From Lewinellaceae bacterium (GTDB taxonomy: Bacteria > Bacteroidota > Bacteroidia > Chitinophagales > Saprospiraceae), in contig JACJYM010000002.1 in assembly GCA_020636155.1 (NCBI GenBank), positions 124,001 to 188,000 of the forward strand: a stretch of 64,000 nucleotides of DNA. Direction: 5' to 3'. A program made the translations under genes and the position numbers. The notes under the pieces were generated by a model. The model saw nothing but the letters and a program-made list of their open reading frames with translations. It was not told the DNA's origin and did no database searches. Of the stretch, positions 17,599-26,500 are shown piece by piece; positions within the stretch are counted from its first letter, which is position 1; the number at the start of each line of letters is the position of its first letter.

Positions 17599-19716
17599 TT
17601 GAGTATTATAGACATATTAGATAAGCCTATCGAGTACGTTAAGGGAGTCGGGCCAGCAAAAGCCAAGGTATTGTCCGAAGAACTCAACGTAAAAACGGTA
17701 TCTGACTTATTACATATATTTCCTTATCGATATATTGATAGAACTGAGTTCGCTCATATTTCCACTTCTAATAGTGAAGGTGACCTGATTCAATTAAAGG
17801 GAAGAATCACAGATGTACAGGTACTAAAAGGCAAAAATAAAAGATCTCGACTGGTCGCATCATTCAAGGATGCATCAGGATTTATGGAACTTATATGGTT
17901 TCAAAGTGTCAAGGTCATGACCGAGATTATTAAACTCGACGAGGAGTACATAGTTTTTGGAAAATTGAGTATTTACAATAGACAAAAATCTATGATTCAC
18001 CCCGAAATTCAGTTGGCGAGTGAAGTCAATGAACGTTTTGTAAATACTCTGGAGCCGGTTTATAGCTCATCCGAAAAGCTCGAAAAAGCCAATCTCGATA
18101 ATAGATGGCGTCGTTCAATCTTAAAGATAATTTTAAAAAGCACTTCAGAGACTTCAATTCCAGAAATACTATCAAATGATATTATTACAAAGTTAAAATT
18201 GTGTAGCCGGAGTCAAGCCTTACACTGGATACATTTTCCGGAGAACAATCTTCAAAGAGACTATGCAAGCAATCGATTGAAATTTGAAGAAGCGTTTTTT
18301 ATGCAACTGCGGTTGTTGCGAAACAAAGCCATTAGACAACTTAAAATAAAAGGTCACGTATTCTCAAAGGTCGGGGATTATTTTAATGAATTTTATACTA
18401 AACACCTAAAATTTGAATTAACCTCAGCACAGAAAAGTGTCATTAAGGAAATAAGGGCTGACATGGGTTCAGGTATTCAAATGAACCGTCTTCTTCAAGG
18501 CGATGTTGGAAGTGGAAAAACCATTGTAGCACTACTCATTATGCTTTTATCTAAGGATAATGGCTTTCAATCGTGTATGATGGCTCCGACTGAGATATTA
18601 GCACAGCAACATTTTGAAGGAATATCGGATGAGCTTTCCCAACTGGATCTCAAAATTGCATTTCTATCGGGAAGTGTTAAGGGTAAAAAGAGAAAAGATA
18701 TACTGGCTGCTGTGGCCTCTGGTGAAGTGGATATTCTTATTGGCACACATGCCTTAATAGAAGAACACGTCATATTTAAGAACTTGGGTTTGGCAATTAT
18801 TGACGAGCAACATCGATTCGGTGTGATGCAGAGAAGTCAATTATGGAAAAAATCCGGTTCAATACCACCACACATTTTGGTCATGACAGCTACACCTATT
18901 CCGAGAACACTGGCAATGACCATACACGGGGAATTGGACGTTTCAAAAATAGATGAATTGCCACCAGGACGTAAATCTATTAAAACCATTCATCTATATG
19001 AATCAAAAAGACCGGGTTTGTTAAATTTTATCAAGGAACAAATCAAGGAAGGCAGACAGATTTATGTGGTCTATCCACTGATAGAAGAAAGTGAGAAATT
19101 GGAACTTCAGAGCTTACAAGAGGGGTATGAGAGATTGTTGCCTTATTTTCCTCCGCCGGAATATCAGATTTCGATTGTACATGGGAGGATGAAAGCTGAG
19201 GATAAAGAATTTGAAATGCAGCGTTTCGTTCGGGGTCAGACGCATATTATGATTGCGACCACAGTCATAGAAGTAGGAGTGAATGTACCCAACGCCTCGG
19301 TTATGATCATCGAAAATGCTGAGAGATTTGGATTGTCACAGTTGCATCAATTGCGAGGCAGGGTAGGGCGAGGAGCATCTCAGTCTTTTTGTGTCATGAT
19401 GTCTAGTTATAAACTTTCAGCGGATGGAAAAGAACGATTGAGTACAATGGTTAGGACTAATGATGGATTCGAAATTGCAGAGGCGGATTTAAGATTGCGT
19501 GGACCGGGAAGTATCGAAGGAACGCAACAAAGTGGTATTCCAGACTTAAAAATTCTAAATCTTGTACAAGATGAACCAATCTTAAGAACCGCAAGACATC
19601 TAGCATCTACAATATTGGAACAGGATCCCAACTTAGAAGATAAAAAGCACATACCGATTTATAACCAGTTCAAAAAAATAAGCCGTAAAAATAAGAACTG
19701 GGGAAGAATTAGCTAA
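17599..19716 (+). CDS. recG: ATP-dependent DNA helicase RecG, TTG start
   Basis: 705 residues. Wedge domain (GDLIQLKGRITDVQVLKGKNKRSRLVASFKD), Walker A GDVGSGKT, DEAD-like AIIDEQHRFGV, ATPIPRT motif III and the RecG end region (LRGPGSIEGTQQSGIPDLKI). The frame has a stop at 17593-17595, and the first usable codon is TTG 17599 (SIIDILDKPIEYVKGVGPAK), matching the conserved RecG N-terminus; the nearby ATG 17589 is in another frame. RecG reverses stalled forks and branch-migrates Holliday junctions. An acidic small frame follows in the same frame. Confidence 0.95.
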   Translation: MSIIDILDKPIEYVKGVGPAKAKVLSEELNVKTVSDLLHIFPYRYIDRTEFAHISTSNSEGDLIQLKGRITDVQVLKGKNKRSRLVASFKDASGFMELIWFQSVKVMTEIIKLDEEYIVFGKLSIYNRQKSMIHPEIQLASEVNERFVNTLEPVYSSSEKLEKANLDNRWRRSILKIILKSTSETSIPEILSNDIITKLKLCSRSQALHWIHFPENNLQRDYASNRLKFEEAFFMQLRLLRNKAIRQLKIKGHVFSKVGDYFNEFYTKHLKFELTSAQKSVIKEIRADMGSGIQMNRLLQGDVGSGKTIVALLIMLLSKDNGFQSCMMAPTEILAQQHFEGISDELSQLDLKIAFLSGSVKGKKRKDILAAVASGEVDILIGTHALIEEHVIFKNLGLAIIDEQHRFGVMQRSQLWKKSGSIPPHILVMTATPIPRTLAMTIHGELDVSKIDELPPGRKSIKTIHLYESKRPGLLNFIKEQIKEGRQIYVVYPLIEESEKLELQSLQEGYERLLPYFPPPEYQISIVHGRMKAEDKEFEMQRFVRGQTHIMIATTVIEVGVNVPNASVMIIENAERFGLSQLHQLRGRVGRGASQSFCVMMSSYKLSADGKERLSTMVRTNDGFEIAEADLRLRGPGSIEGTQQSGIPDLKILNLVQDEPILRTARHLASTILEQDPNLEDKKHIPIYNQFKKISRKNKNWGRIS

Positions 19717-19812
19717 AGATGGTTTTACAATAGTGAATACCTAAGATAAAGTGATCATGATAAGGGGGATGGTGAAGATTTCGTAGAAAAAGGAACAGAG
19801 CTCAAAAATGAA

Positions 19813-19923
19813 ATGACCTTCTTCCAAACCGATACAAGACAGATGAAGTTGAAACAAGGAGAATCAGAAGATGTCGAAATAGACGAAGAAGCCATAGAGG
19901 AATCTTCAGACTCAGACGAATAA
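19813..19923 (+). CDS. Possible acidic small protein or decayed gene remnant
   Basis: A 36-codon frame from ATG 19813 (MTFFQTDTRQMKLKQGESED...) with a strongly acidic tail ending EESSDSDE, stopping at 19921-19923. The same frame is open back to 19750 (SDHDKGDGEDFVEKG...) but offers no start there. It is in the recG frame, separated from it by stop codons at 19714 and 19747. A strong terminator at 19958 follows. It may be a small gene or the degraded end of a larger one. I do not recognise it. Confidence 0.3.
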   Translation: MTFFQTDTRQMKLKQGESEDVEIDEEAIEESSDSDE

Positions 19924-19926
19924 TTA

Positions 19927-19956
19927 TTGAATTAGAAAATATTAGTCTTATTTTTG
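19927..19956 (+). promoter_or_regulatory. Promoter of ettA (TTG-N19-TATTTTTG)
   Basis: TTG at 19927-19929 and TATTTTTG at 19949-19956 with a 19-bp spacer, a full Bacteroidota consensus. The predicted start lies within the upstream gene's terminator, so the leader of about 40 nt includes the 3' half of that stem-loop. Confidence 0.6.
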
Positions 19957-19957
19957 C

Positions 19958-19983
19958 GGGGAGTTTTTTAGCTCCCCTTTTTT
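19958..19983 (+). terminator. Rho-independent terminator
   Basis: Stem GGGGAG (19958-19963) and CTCCCC (19972-19977), 8-nt loop, followed by a T-run. It ends recG and/or the small acidic frame before ettA. Confidence 0.8.
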
Positions 19984-20004
19984 AATTTATAAAGTCAAAA
20001 TTTA

Positions 20005-21681
20005 ATGAGTGATAATAAGGTAATTTTTGCGATGGAAGGTGTCTCTAAAACCTATCCACCAAGTAAACAAGTGTTAAAGAATATATGGCTCTCTTTCTAT
20101 TATGGAGCTAAGATTGGAGTATTGGGTCTCAATGGAAGTGGTAAATCATCACTGCTTAAAATTATTGCAGGAAAAGACACAAACTATGACGGCAAAGTAA
20201 CCTTCGACAAGGATTACAAAATAGGTTATCTAGAACAAGAACCAGCCCTCGATCCTTCTAAAACAGTAAAAGAAGTAGTACAAGAAGGTGTGCAACATAT
20301 CGTCGATATTGTCAATAAATATGAAGCCATCAACCTAAAGTTGGCAGAACCAATGGACGATGACGAAATGATGAAAATAATCGAAGAGCAAGGAGTTCTA
20401 CTTGAGCAAATGGATCATTACAATGCATGGGAATTAGATCATAAACTTGAAACCGCCATGGAAAGTTTGAGATGCCCAATGCCGGACGAAAAAATATCGG
20501 TACTCTCTGGTGGTGAAAAAAGGAGGGTCGCATTATGTCGACTCTTATTGAGTCAACCAGATATTTTACTTCTAGATGAACCCACTAACCACCTCGATGC
20601 AGAAAGTGTGCATTGGCTGGAGCAATATCTCAAAAACTTCCCGGGAACAGTCATCGCGGTGACCCACGATCGTTATTTTCTTGACAATGTAGCTGGATGG
20701 ATTCTTGAACTTGATAGAGGAGAGGGGATACCTTGGGAAGGGAACTATAGTACATGGTTAGATCAAAAAGAAAAGCGCTTGGCTCAAGAAGAGAAATCTG
20801 AGTCAAAACGTCGCAAAACTTTACAGAGAGAATTGGAATGGGTAAGAATGGCGCCGAAAGCTCGACAAGCGAAAGGAAAAGCGAGGTTAAATGCTTATGA
20901 TAACTTATCTAATCAGGAAGTCAAGGAAAAAGAAGCCAAGCTCGAATTGTTCATCCCACCAGGGCCGAGATTGGGTGATGTAGTCATAGAGGCCAATCAT
21001 ATTTCAAAATCATTTGGTGACAGAATTCTAATTGATGACCTTAATTTTTCGATTCCAAAAAATGCGATTGTGGGTATTATCGGACCCAATGGTGTCGGAA
21101 AATCTACCTTGTTTAAGATGATTATGGGGCTTGAAAAACCAGATTCGGGAACGGTAACTGTGGGAGATACTGTCAAATTGAGTTATGTGGACCAGAACCA
21201 CGAAGACCTCATCCCTGAAAAAAATATTTATGAAGTCGTCGGAGATGGCAACGACATCATTACAGTAGGGAATAATCAAGTAAACGTCAGAGCATTTATT
21301 AGTAAATTTAACTTTACGGGTGCCGACCAACAGAAAAAAGTTGGTGTTTTATCCGGTGGAGAGCGGAATCGCTTGCATCTTGCGATTACCCTTAAAAATG
21401 GTGGAAATGTCCTATTACTCGATGAGCCTACCAATGATATCGATGTCAATACGCTGCGAGCATTGGAGGAAGCCATTGAAAATTTTGCTGGTTGCGTCCT
21501 AGTGATTTCTCACGATCGATGGTTTATCGATAGACTAGCGACCCATATTTTGGCATTTGAAGACAATTCTGAAGTTGTATTTTTTGAAGGTAACTTTACG
21601 GACTATGAAGCCGCAAAACTGGAAAGAGTAGGGTCTGTCGCTCCCAAAAGACCAGTTTTTAAAAGTCTGATAAACAAATAG
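20005..21681 (+). CDS. ettA: Energy-dependent translational throttle protein EttA (ABC-F)
   Basis: 558 residues, two ABC domains and no membrane segments. First domain: Walker A GLNGSGKSS, LSGGEKRRVALCRLL, Walker B ILLLDEPTNHLD. Second: GPNGVGKST, LSGGERNRLHLA, VLLLDEPTNDID. Between them is the P-site tRNA-interaction linker (KARQAKGKARLNAYD). EttA binds the ribosomal E site and gates the first elongation step by ATP/ADP ratio (family knowledge). A coiled-coil gene starts 2 nt after its stop. Confidence 0.95.
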   Translation: MSDNKVIFAMEGVSKTYPPSKQVLKNIWLSFYYGAKIGVLGLNGSGKSSLLKIIAGKDTNYDGKVTFDKDYKIGYLEQEPALDPSKTVKEVVQEGVQHIVDIVNKYEAINLKLAEPMDDDEMMKIIEEQGVLLEQMDHYNAWELDHKLETAMESLRCPMPDEKISVLSGGEKRRVALCRLLLSQPDILLLDEPTNHLDAESVHWLEQYLKNFPGTVIAVTHDRYFLDNVAGWILELDRGEGIPWEGNYSTWLDQKEKRLAQEEKSESKRRKTLQRELEWVRMAPKARQAKGKARLNAYDNLSNQEVKEKEAKLELFIPPGPRLGDVVIEANHISKSFGDRILIDDLNFSIPKNAIVGIIGPNGVGKSTLFKMIMGLEKPDSGTVTVGDTVKLSYVDQNHEDLIPEKNIYEVVGDGNDIITVGNNQVNVRAFISKFNFTGADQQKKVGVLSGGERNRLHLAITLKNGGNVLLLDEPTNDIDVNTLRALEEAIENFAGCVLVISHDRWFIDRLATHILAFEDNSEVVFFEGNFTDYEAAKLERVGSVAPKRPVFKSLINK

Positions 21682-21683
21682 AT

Positions 21684-22235
21684 ATGGAAATTAATTTAGC
21701 AAAAATGTTTGGATTGGATGAGTCAAGTATTAACAGGTCTGAAAAAATACTTTTGCATTCCATAAAAGAAAATGCCCAAACTAATTTTGACTATTTAAAA
21801 TTTAAAAAGGCTGTATTAGATTTACAAGCGCTTGGTCAAAGCGAGGAGATGGCCATCAAAAGTGCCTACACGACCGCAAAATCTCTAGGTCTGGACAAAT
21901 CCGTACTTGAATTATCACTTAAGCATTACCTAATGGTTTTGAAAAAAGAGAAAGAAAAATTTGCCGATGCCTTCAATAAGCAATATGCTCATCAAGTGGG
22001 TGAAAAGGAAAGGTCTATTTTGGAAATTGACAAAGAAGTCAAGAATCGAGAAAAACAAATCCTTAATTTGAATAAGGAAATCGAGATGCTAAACAAAAAA
22101 AGCGACGATTTGAAAGTGCAAATTGAACAGAACAGCGCTAAAATTAACGAAACAAAATCCGAATTTATTCAAGCATATAGTGAACTGGAAGTGAAAATAG
22201 AAGAAGATTTATCTAAGATTCTTACGAGTTTGTAA
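21684..22235 (+). CDS. Coiled-coil protein of unknown function, neighbour of a PspA-like protein
   Basis: 183 residues, cytosolic. The N-terminal half is a small helical domain (MEINLAKMFGLDESSINRSE...). The second half (about residues 85-175) is a continuous heptad-rich coiled coil with KEVKNREKQILNLNKEIEML and KKSDDLKVQIEQNSAKINET. It begins 2 nt after ettA and ends 91 bp before the membrane protein at 22327, whose C-terminal part is also coiled coil. A shared complex is inferred from position only. No family recognised. Confidence 0.75.
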   Translation: MEINLAKMFGLDESSINRSEKILLHSIKENAQTNFDYLKFKKAVLDLQALGQSEEMAIKSAYTTAKSLGLDKSVLELSLKHYLMVLKKEKEKFADAFNKQYAHQVGEKERSILEIDKEVKNREKQILNLNKEIEMLNKKSDDLKVQIEQNSAKINETKSEFIQAYSELEVKIEEDLSKILTSL

Positions 22236-22326
22236 GATAAACTAATGAATATATCAAAATTTGTTTATTTTCGGAATTAATTTTCAAATTCAAAAGGTTA
22301 ACTATTCCGAAATAAATTAGAAAAAC

Positions 22327-23340
22327 ATGAATGAAGTAAGCAATACTCAAAAATCATTTTGGTCGAAACCCGAAGGTAAAACAGGAGCTCTTTTTTTAGC
22401 CGCCATTTTAGGTGCAATAGGATTTGTATTATTTAAGTATAGCGGAGCAATACTCGGAATGCTGACCAATACTATAGGTATTGTAATTGCATTGGGAGTA
22501 TTAGGGTTGCTCATTTATATGGCAATTGATCCCAAAGTCCGGACGATGGTTAGCTATATGTATAAAAGTATCATGCGTACGATTACAGGATGGTTTGTCA
22601 CCATAGACCCGATTGGAATTTTAAAGAATTATATTGAAGATTTGGAAGATAATCTTAAAAAAATGGGTAAGCAAATTGGAAACCTAAGAGGCCAAATGCA
22701 AAAGCTGAAAACCATGGTTGAAAATAACAATGACGAAATAAAACAGAATATGCTCATTGCTAAAAAGGCCAAAGAACAAGGCAACGACAAAGCCATGATG
22801 TTGTCTTCGCGAAAGGCGGCAAGGCTTGATGATAGCAATAAAAAATACGTGGAATTGTACAATAAAATGTCAGTACTTAATAAAGTATTGAATAAAATGT
22901 ACGCAAATTCTGAGATCTTACTCGAGGATACCAAAGATCAAGTAAAAGTAAAAGAAGAAGAAAGAAAAGCAATTAGAGCTTCGCACTCTGCTATGAAATC
23001 AGCGATGAGTATTATCAAGGGTGATGCCGATAAAAGAGTCATGTTTGATCAAGCACTTGAGGTTATAGCGGATGATGTCGCTAATAAAGTAGGTGAAATG
23101 GAAAGATTTATGGAATTGAGCTCTGATTTTATGAATAGCATAGATCTTCAAAATGGTGTATTCGAAGAACAAGGCATGAAAATGCTCGAAGAATACGAAA
23201 AACAATCAACCTTATTGTTAATGGGAGGTAAAGAAAGCAGTCTCGATGATGACGTTTTAGATCTAAAAATTCCGGATGTGTCTTTCCCTGATACCGAGAA
23301 AAGAGATAATAATTCTGGATACGGAAAACTATTTGATTAG
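22327..23340 (+). CDS. Membrane-anchored PspA/ESCRT-III-like coiled-coil protein
   Basis: 337 residues. Two hydrophobic helices (GALFLAAILGAIGFVLFKYS and IGIVIALGVLGLLIYMAI) precede FVTIDPIGILKNYIEDLEDNLKKMG, then long alpha-helical hairpins (residues about 105-275). The DPxxxL...IEDLEDNLKK start and the length of the helical region resemble the PspA/Vipp1/ESCRT-III helix 1-3 layout. Unlike PspA, which uses an amphipathic helix, this version carries transmembrane anchors. A role in membrane maintenance is inferred. A clear terminator follows. Confidence 0.65.
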   Translation: MNEVSNTQKSFWSKPEGKTGALFLAAILGAIGFVLFKYSGAILGMLTNTIGIVIALGVLGLLIYMAIDPKVRTMVSYMYKSIMRTITGWFVTIDPIGILKNYIEDLEDNLKKMGKQIGNLRGQMQKLKTMVENNNDEIKQNMLIAKKAKEQGNDKAMMLSSRKAARLDDSNKKYVELYNKMSVLNKVLNKMYANSEILLEDTKDQVKVKEEERKAIRASHSAMKSAMSIIKGDADKRVMFDQALEVIADDVANKVGEMERFMELSSDFMNSIDLQNGVFEEQGMKMLEEYEKQSTLLLMGGKESSLDDDVLDLKIPDVSFPDTEKRDNNSGYGKLFD

Positions 23341-23366
23341 AACATTAGGAATTCAAATAATTTAGG

Positions 23367-23399
23367 ATCCCGGATAAATTTTATCCGGGATTTTTTTTT
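23367..23399 (+). terminator. Rho-independent terminator after the PspA-like gene
   Basis: Perfect 11-bp stem, ATCCCGGATAA (23367-23377) pairing with TTATCCGGGAT (23381-23391), 3-nt loop, followed by nine T residues. Confidence 0.92.
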
Positions 23400-23595
23400 C
23401 TTATAATTGTTATATATCTAAAAATATATATATGTAAATAATTGTATAATATTATCATAGGTATTATTTTATATTGTCATGCTATCGGTAATATATTAGT
23501 AAAAAAAATAAATTATAATAAGATGTAATGTGTTTGGTACAAATTTTGAGATGTATATGTATTATAAATATGCATAAATAGCTAACAGTTATAAT

Positions 23596-26500
23596 ATGAA
23601 TAACTTAAAAAACCAATTGGCTCTGTTAATTTTTGTGATTTTACTCAATACACTTCATGTCGGTAGACTTTCATCTCAGACATGTTTTGATGAATATCAA
23701 GTATTTATAGAGCAATGCTTATCTCGAGATTCTGATGTTGAAGCGGCCTTTTATGCCAAAGTGCATGTAGGGTCTCCCGGCGACACTTATTCCTTGTCCA
23801 TTAATGACGAATTTGGCGATGAACTCGTTAAAAAGGAATTCACACTTAATTCTCAGTTAGTACTCTCTGGCACAATACAATTTGTAGTATCCAGCCAGAA
23901 TAATTTATTTTTTCACCTAGAAGGCAGTAATTGTATTGAAGAAATTGAAAAAGCAATTTCTTTTATACCACCTTATCAAGTAAAGAAACGAGACGTTGAT
24001 TGTCGTGGTATTAATACTGGATCGGTGCGAATAGAAGGAAGCCAAGATTATCCTTTTTCTGTTGTTTGGGAAGATGGTGAAGTAGGATTAACTCGTGAAT
24101 ATCTCAAGGCAGGTACTTATAGATTTACGGTTTACACGAGTACCGCATGCCCTGTTCAAGATGAAGTAGTCATTGCACCTTATGTTAAGTTAACTGCTAG
24201 TATAGTGGGAATGGGAGTTGATTGTGCAGGGAATGCAGATAATGTATTAAGACTGTCTGTGAGCGGAGGTGTACAACCATATACTTATGATTGGGATATC
24301 GATGGTGTCGGTGATTTTGATGATAAATCAATCATTCAGGGAGTCATTTCGGGTTATTATTCCGCCCAAGTTAAGGATGCTTATGATTGTGTGGCAACTT
24401 CAGAAATAGATGCTCAATTTGAAAATTCAGCTCCTATTTCAACCAATGATGTCATGATCAATGCAGTTGAAAAAATGCCAAGTGGTATGGCCAAATATAA
24501 CTTACTTAATTCACTAGATCCAGAAAATGGAGATTTGGATAATGATGGTAAAAATGGAGCGACTCTCGATGTGTCATTTTATATCTCCATGTTTAATGCG
24601 GTTAATCAACATGCACCATTGGAGACGACTCTTATAACACAACCAAATCAAGAAGTTTTTGCTAGAGTACAGGCAAACGATGGTTGCTATGACATTGCTC
24701 AGATTCAACTGGGCGATAATGATTTCTGTCTTTACGTATCTGAGGCATGTGATAATAGCGACCCAGTATTACTTCAACCAGTGGAATGCAATACTTCACT
24801 TACTCCACTTCCTAGCGGGGGTATCTATTCTATATTTAAAAAAGTAAATGGAACTCTAATTCCAGACAATAATTTATTAGTGCAGATCAATGGTGATTGG
24901 TATTTAGATCCATTTGACCACGAAGGTAACTTTGAGGTACATTACACCTATAATGACGGAATTCAGGATGTGACGAAAGTGGCACTCTTTGATATTCAAT
25001 CATTGAATCCACAGATTATTATTCAGCAAGATACAATTTGTGGTAACCAACCGATATTAGAAATCAGAGCCAATCCAATTGGTGGAAGAATAGTAGGTGA
25101 AGGTATAGTAGACAGTTTAATTTTTGGTACTAATAAATTTTATATTGTAAATCCTTCATTGTTAACTCCTGGGCTTACGCATTATTATTCATATTTATAC
25201 TCTCAGACAAATGAATCAGGATTGATTTGCAAAGAATTAGAGCTAGATTCCGTATATGTGTCTGAGTATCCAGATATAGAAATTGAAACATCTATTAATA
25301 ATTATTGTGAATTATCAGATGTGTCATTGGCGACTAATAATGTTAATAATTACCCAAGCCTAAGTTATGTTTGGTATGATCCATTAAACAATGTAATCAG
25401 CACAAATCAAAATGCAGATGTAAATGATATTGTAAATCAAGGAGATTACAAAGTTGTAGCAACTGCCCAAAATGGCTGTTTTGATGAAGAAGTAATTTCT
25501 CTTACTATTAACCCATTGCCAAAGCTGGCTTGTGATGTTGAAGGCGCTGTTACTTGTCCTGGTGGCTCAAATGGTACTGCGACTGCCAATGTCCTTGATG
25601 TGGTAGATGTAAGTAATTATGAATTTCTCTGGAGTAACGGAAGTACTGGTCAGAGTCAGTATAATCTAGAGGCAGGTATTTATAATGTTAAAGTCATTAC
25701 AGATCTCGGATGTGTGGATTCATGTGACATTGTGATTTCAGAACCACCAACTTTTGATATCAATTGCTCTTATGATAAAATTCAACCGCTATGTTACGGT
25801 ACACCTACAGGACAAAATACAATTGACGTATTGGATGGTGGACAAGCGCCATACCAATTCAGTCTCGATCTTATAAATTATTCAGATAATCCTGTGATTA
25901 CTGATTTGAGTTCAGGAATGTATACAGTTTATGTTAGAGATGCCAATGGTTGTATAGATTCATGCTCTTTCGATATGGGTCAACCGGATCTGTTATCCTG
26001 TAATGCTGTGGAAGTTCAGTCCGTTAGTTGTAATGGAAACAGTGATGGAGCTGCCGAGGCTGTAGGTTCGGGTGGGGTAAGCCCTTATTCATATTTATGG
26101 GACAATGGAGAGACCACCAAGATTGCAATAGCACTATCCAGTGGAAATCATTCCGTTACTGTTTATGATGCCAATCTTTGCGAATCAATTTGTGATGTAG
26201 TTATCGTGGAGCCTACAATATTGACTTGCTCAATTGATTTGTCTAGTGATCCTTCTTGCATCGGGTTGTCAGACGGGGTCGCAACGGTAAACCCAGAGGG
26301 TGGAAAATTACCGTATCGATACCTTTGGGATAATAATGAGACTACTGCTAAAGCAAAATATCTAAATGCAGGCGAACATACAGTGACAGTGACAGATGGA
26401 AATAATTGTACGACGACATGTAATGTTTCGCTTCAAGACCCACTCGGTTTAGATGCCAATCCAGAATCAAAGTCGGTCTGTAATGGAGGCATTTATGTTA

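Noticed and set aside
19958..19983. Riboswitch or attenuator upstream of ettA
   Set aside because: It is a plain GC stem with a T-run, best read as the end of the upstream transcript.
23400..23595. AT-rich repeats upstream of the giant adhesin as an origin or attachment site
   Set aside because: Only low-complexity TA runs; no DnaA boxes, direct repeats or integrase gene.
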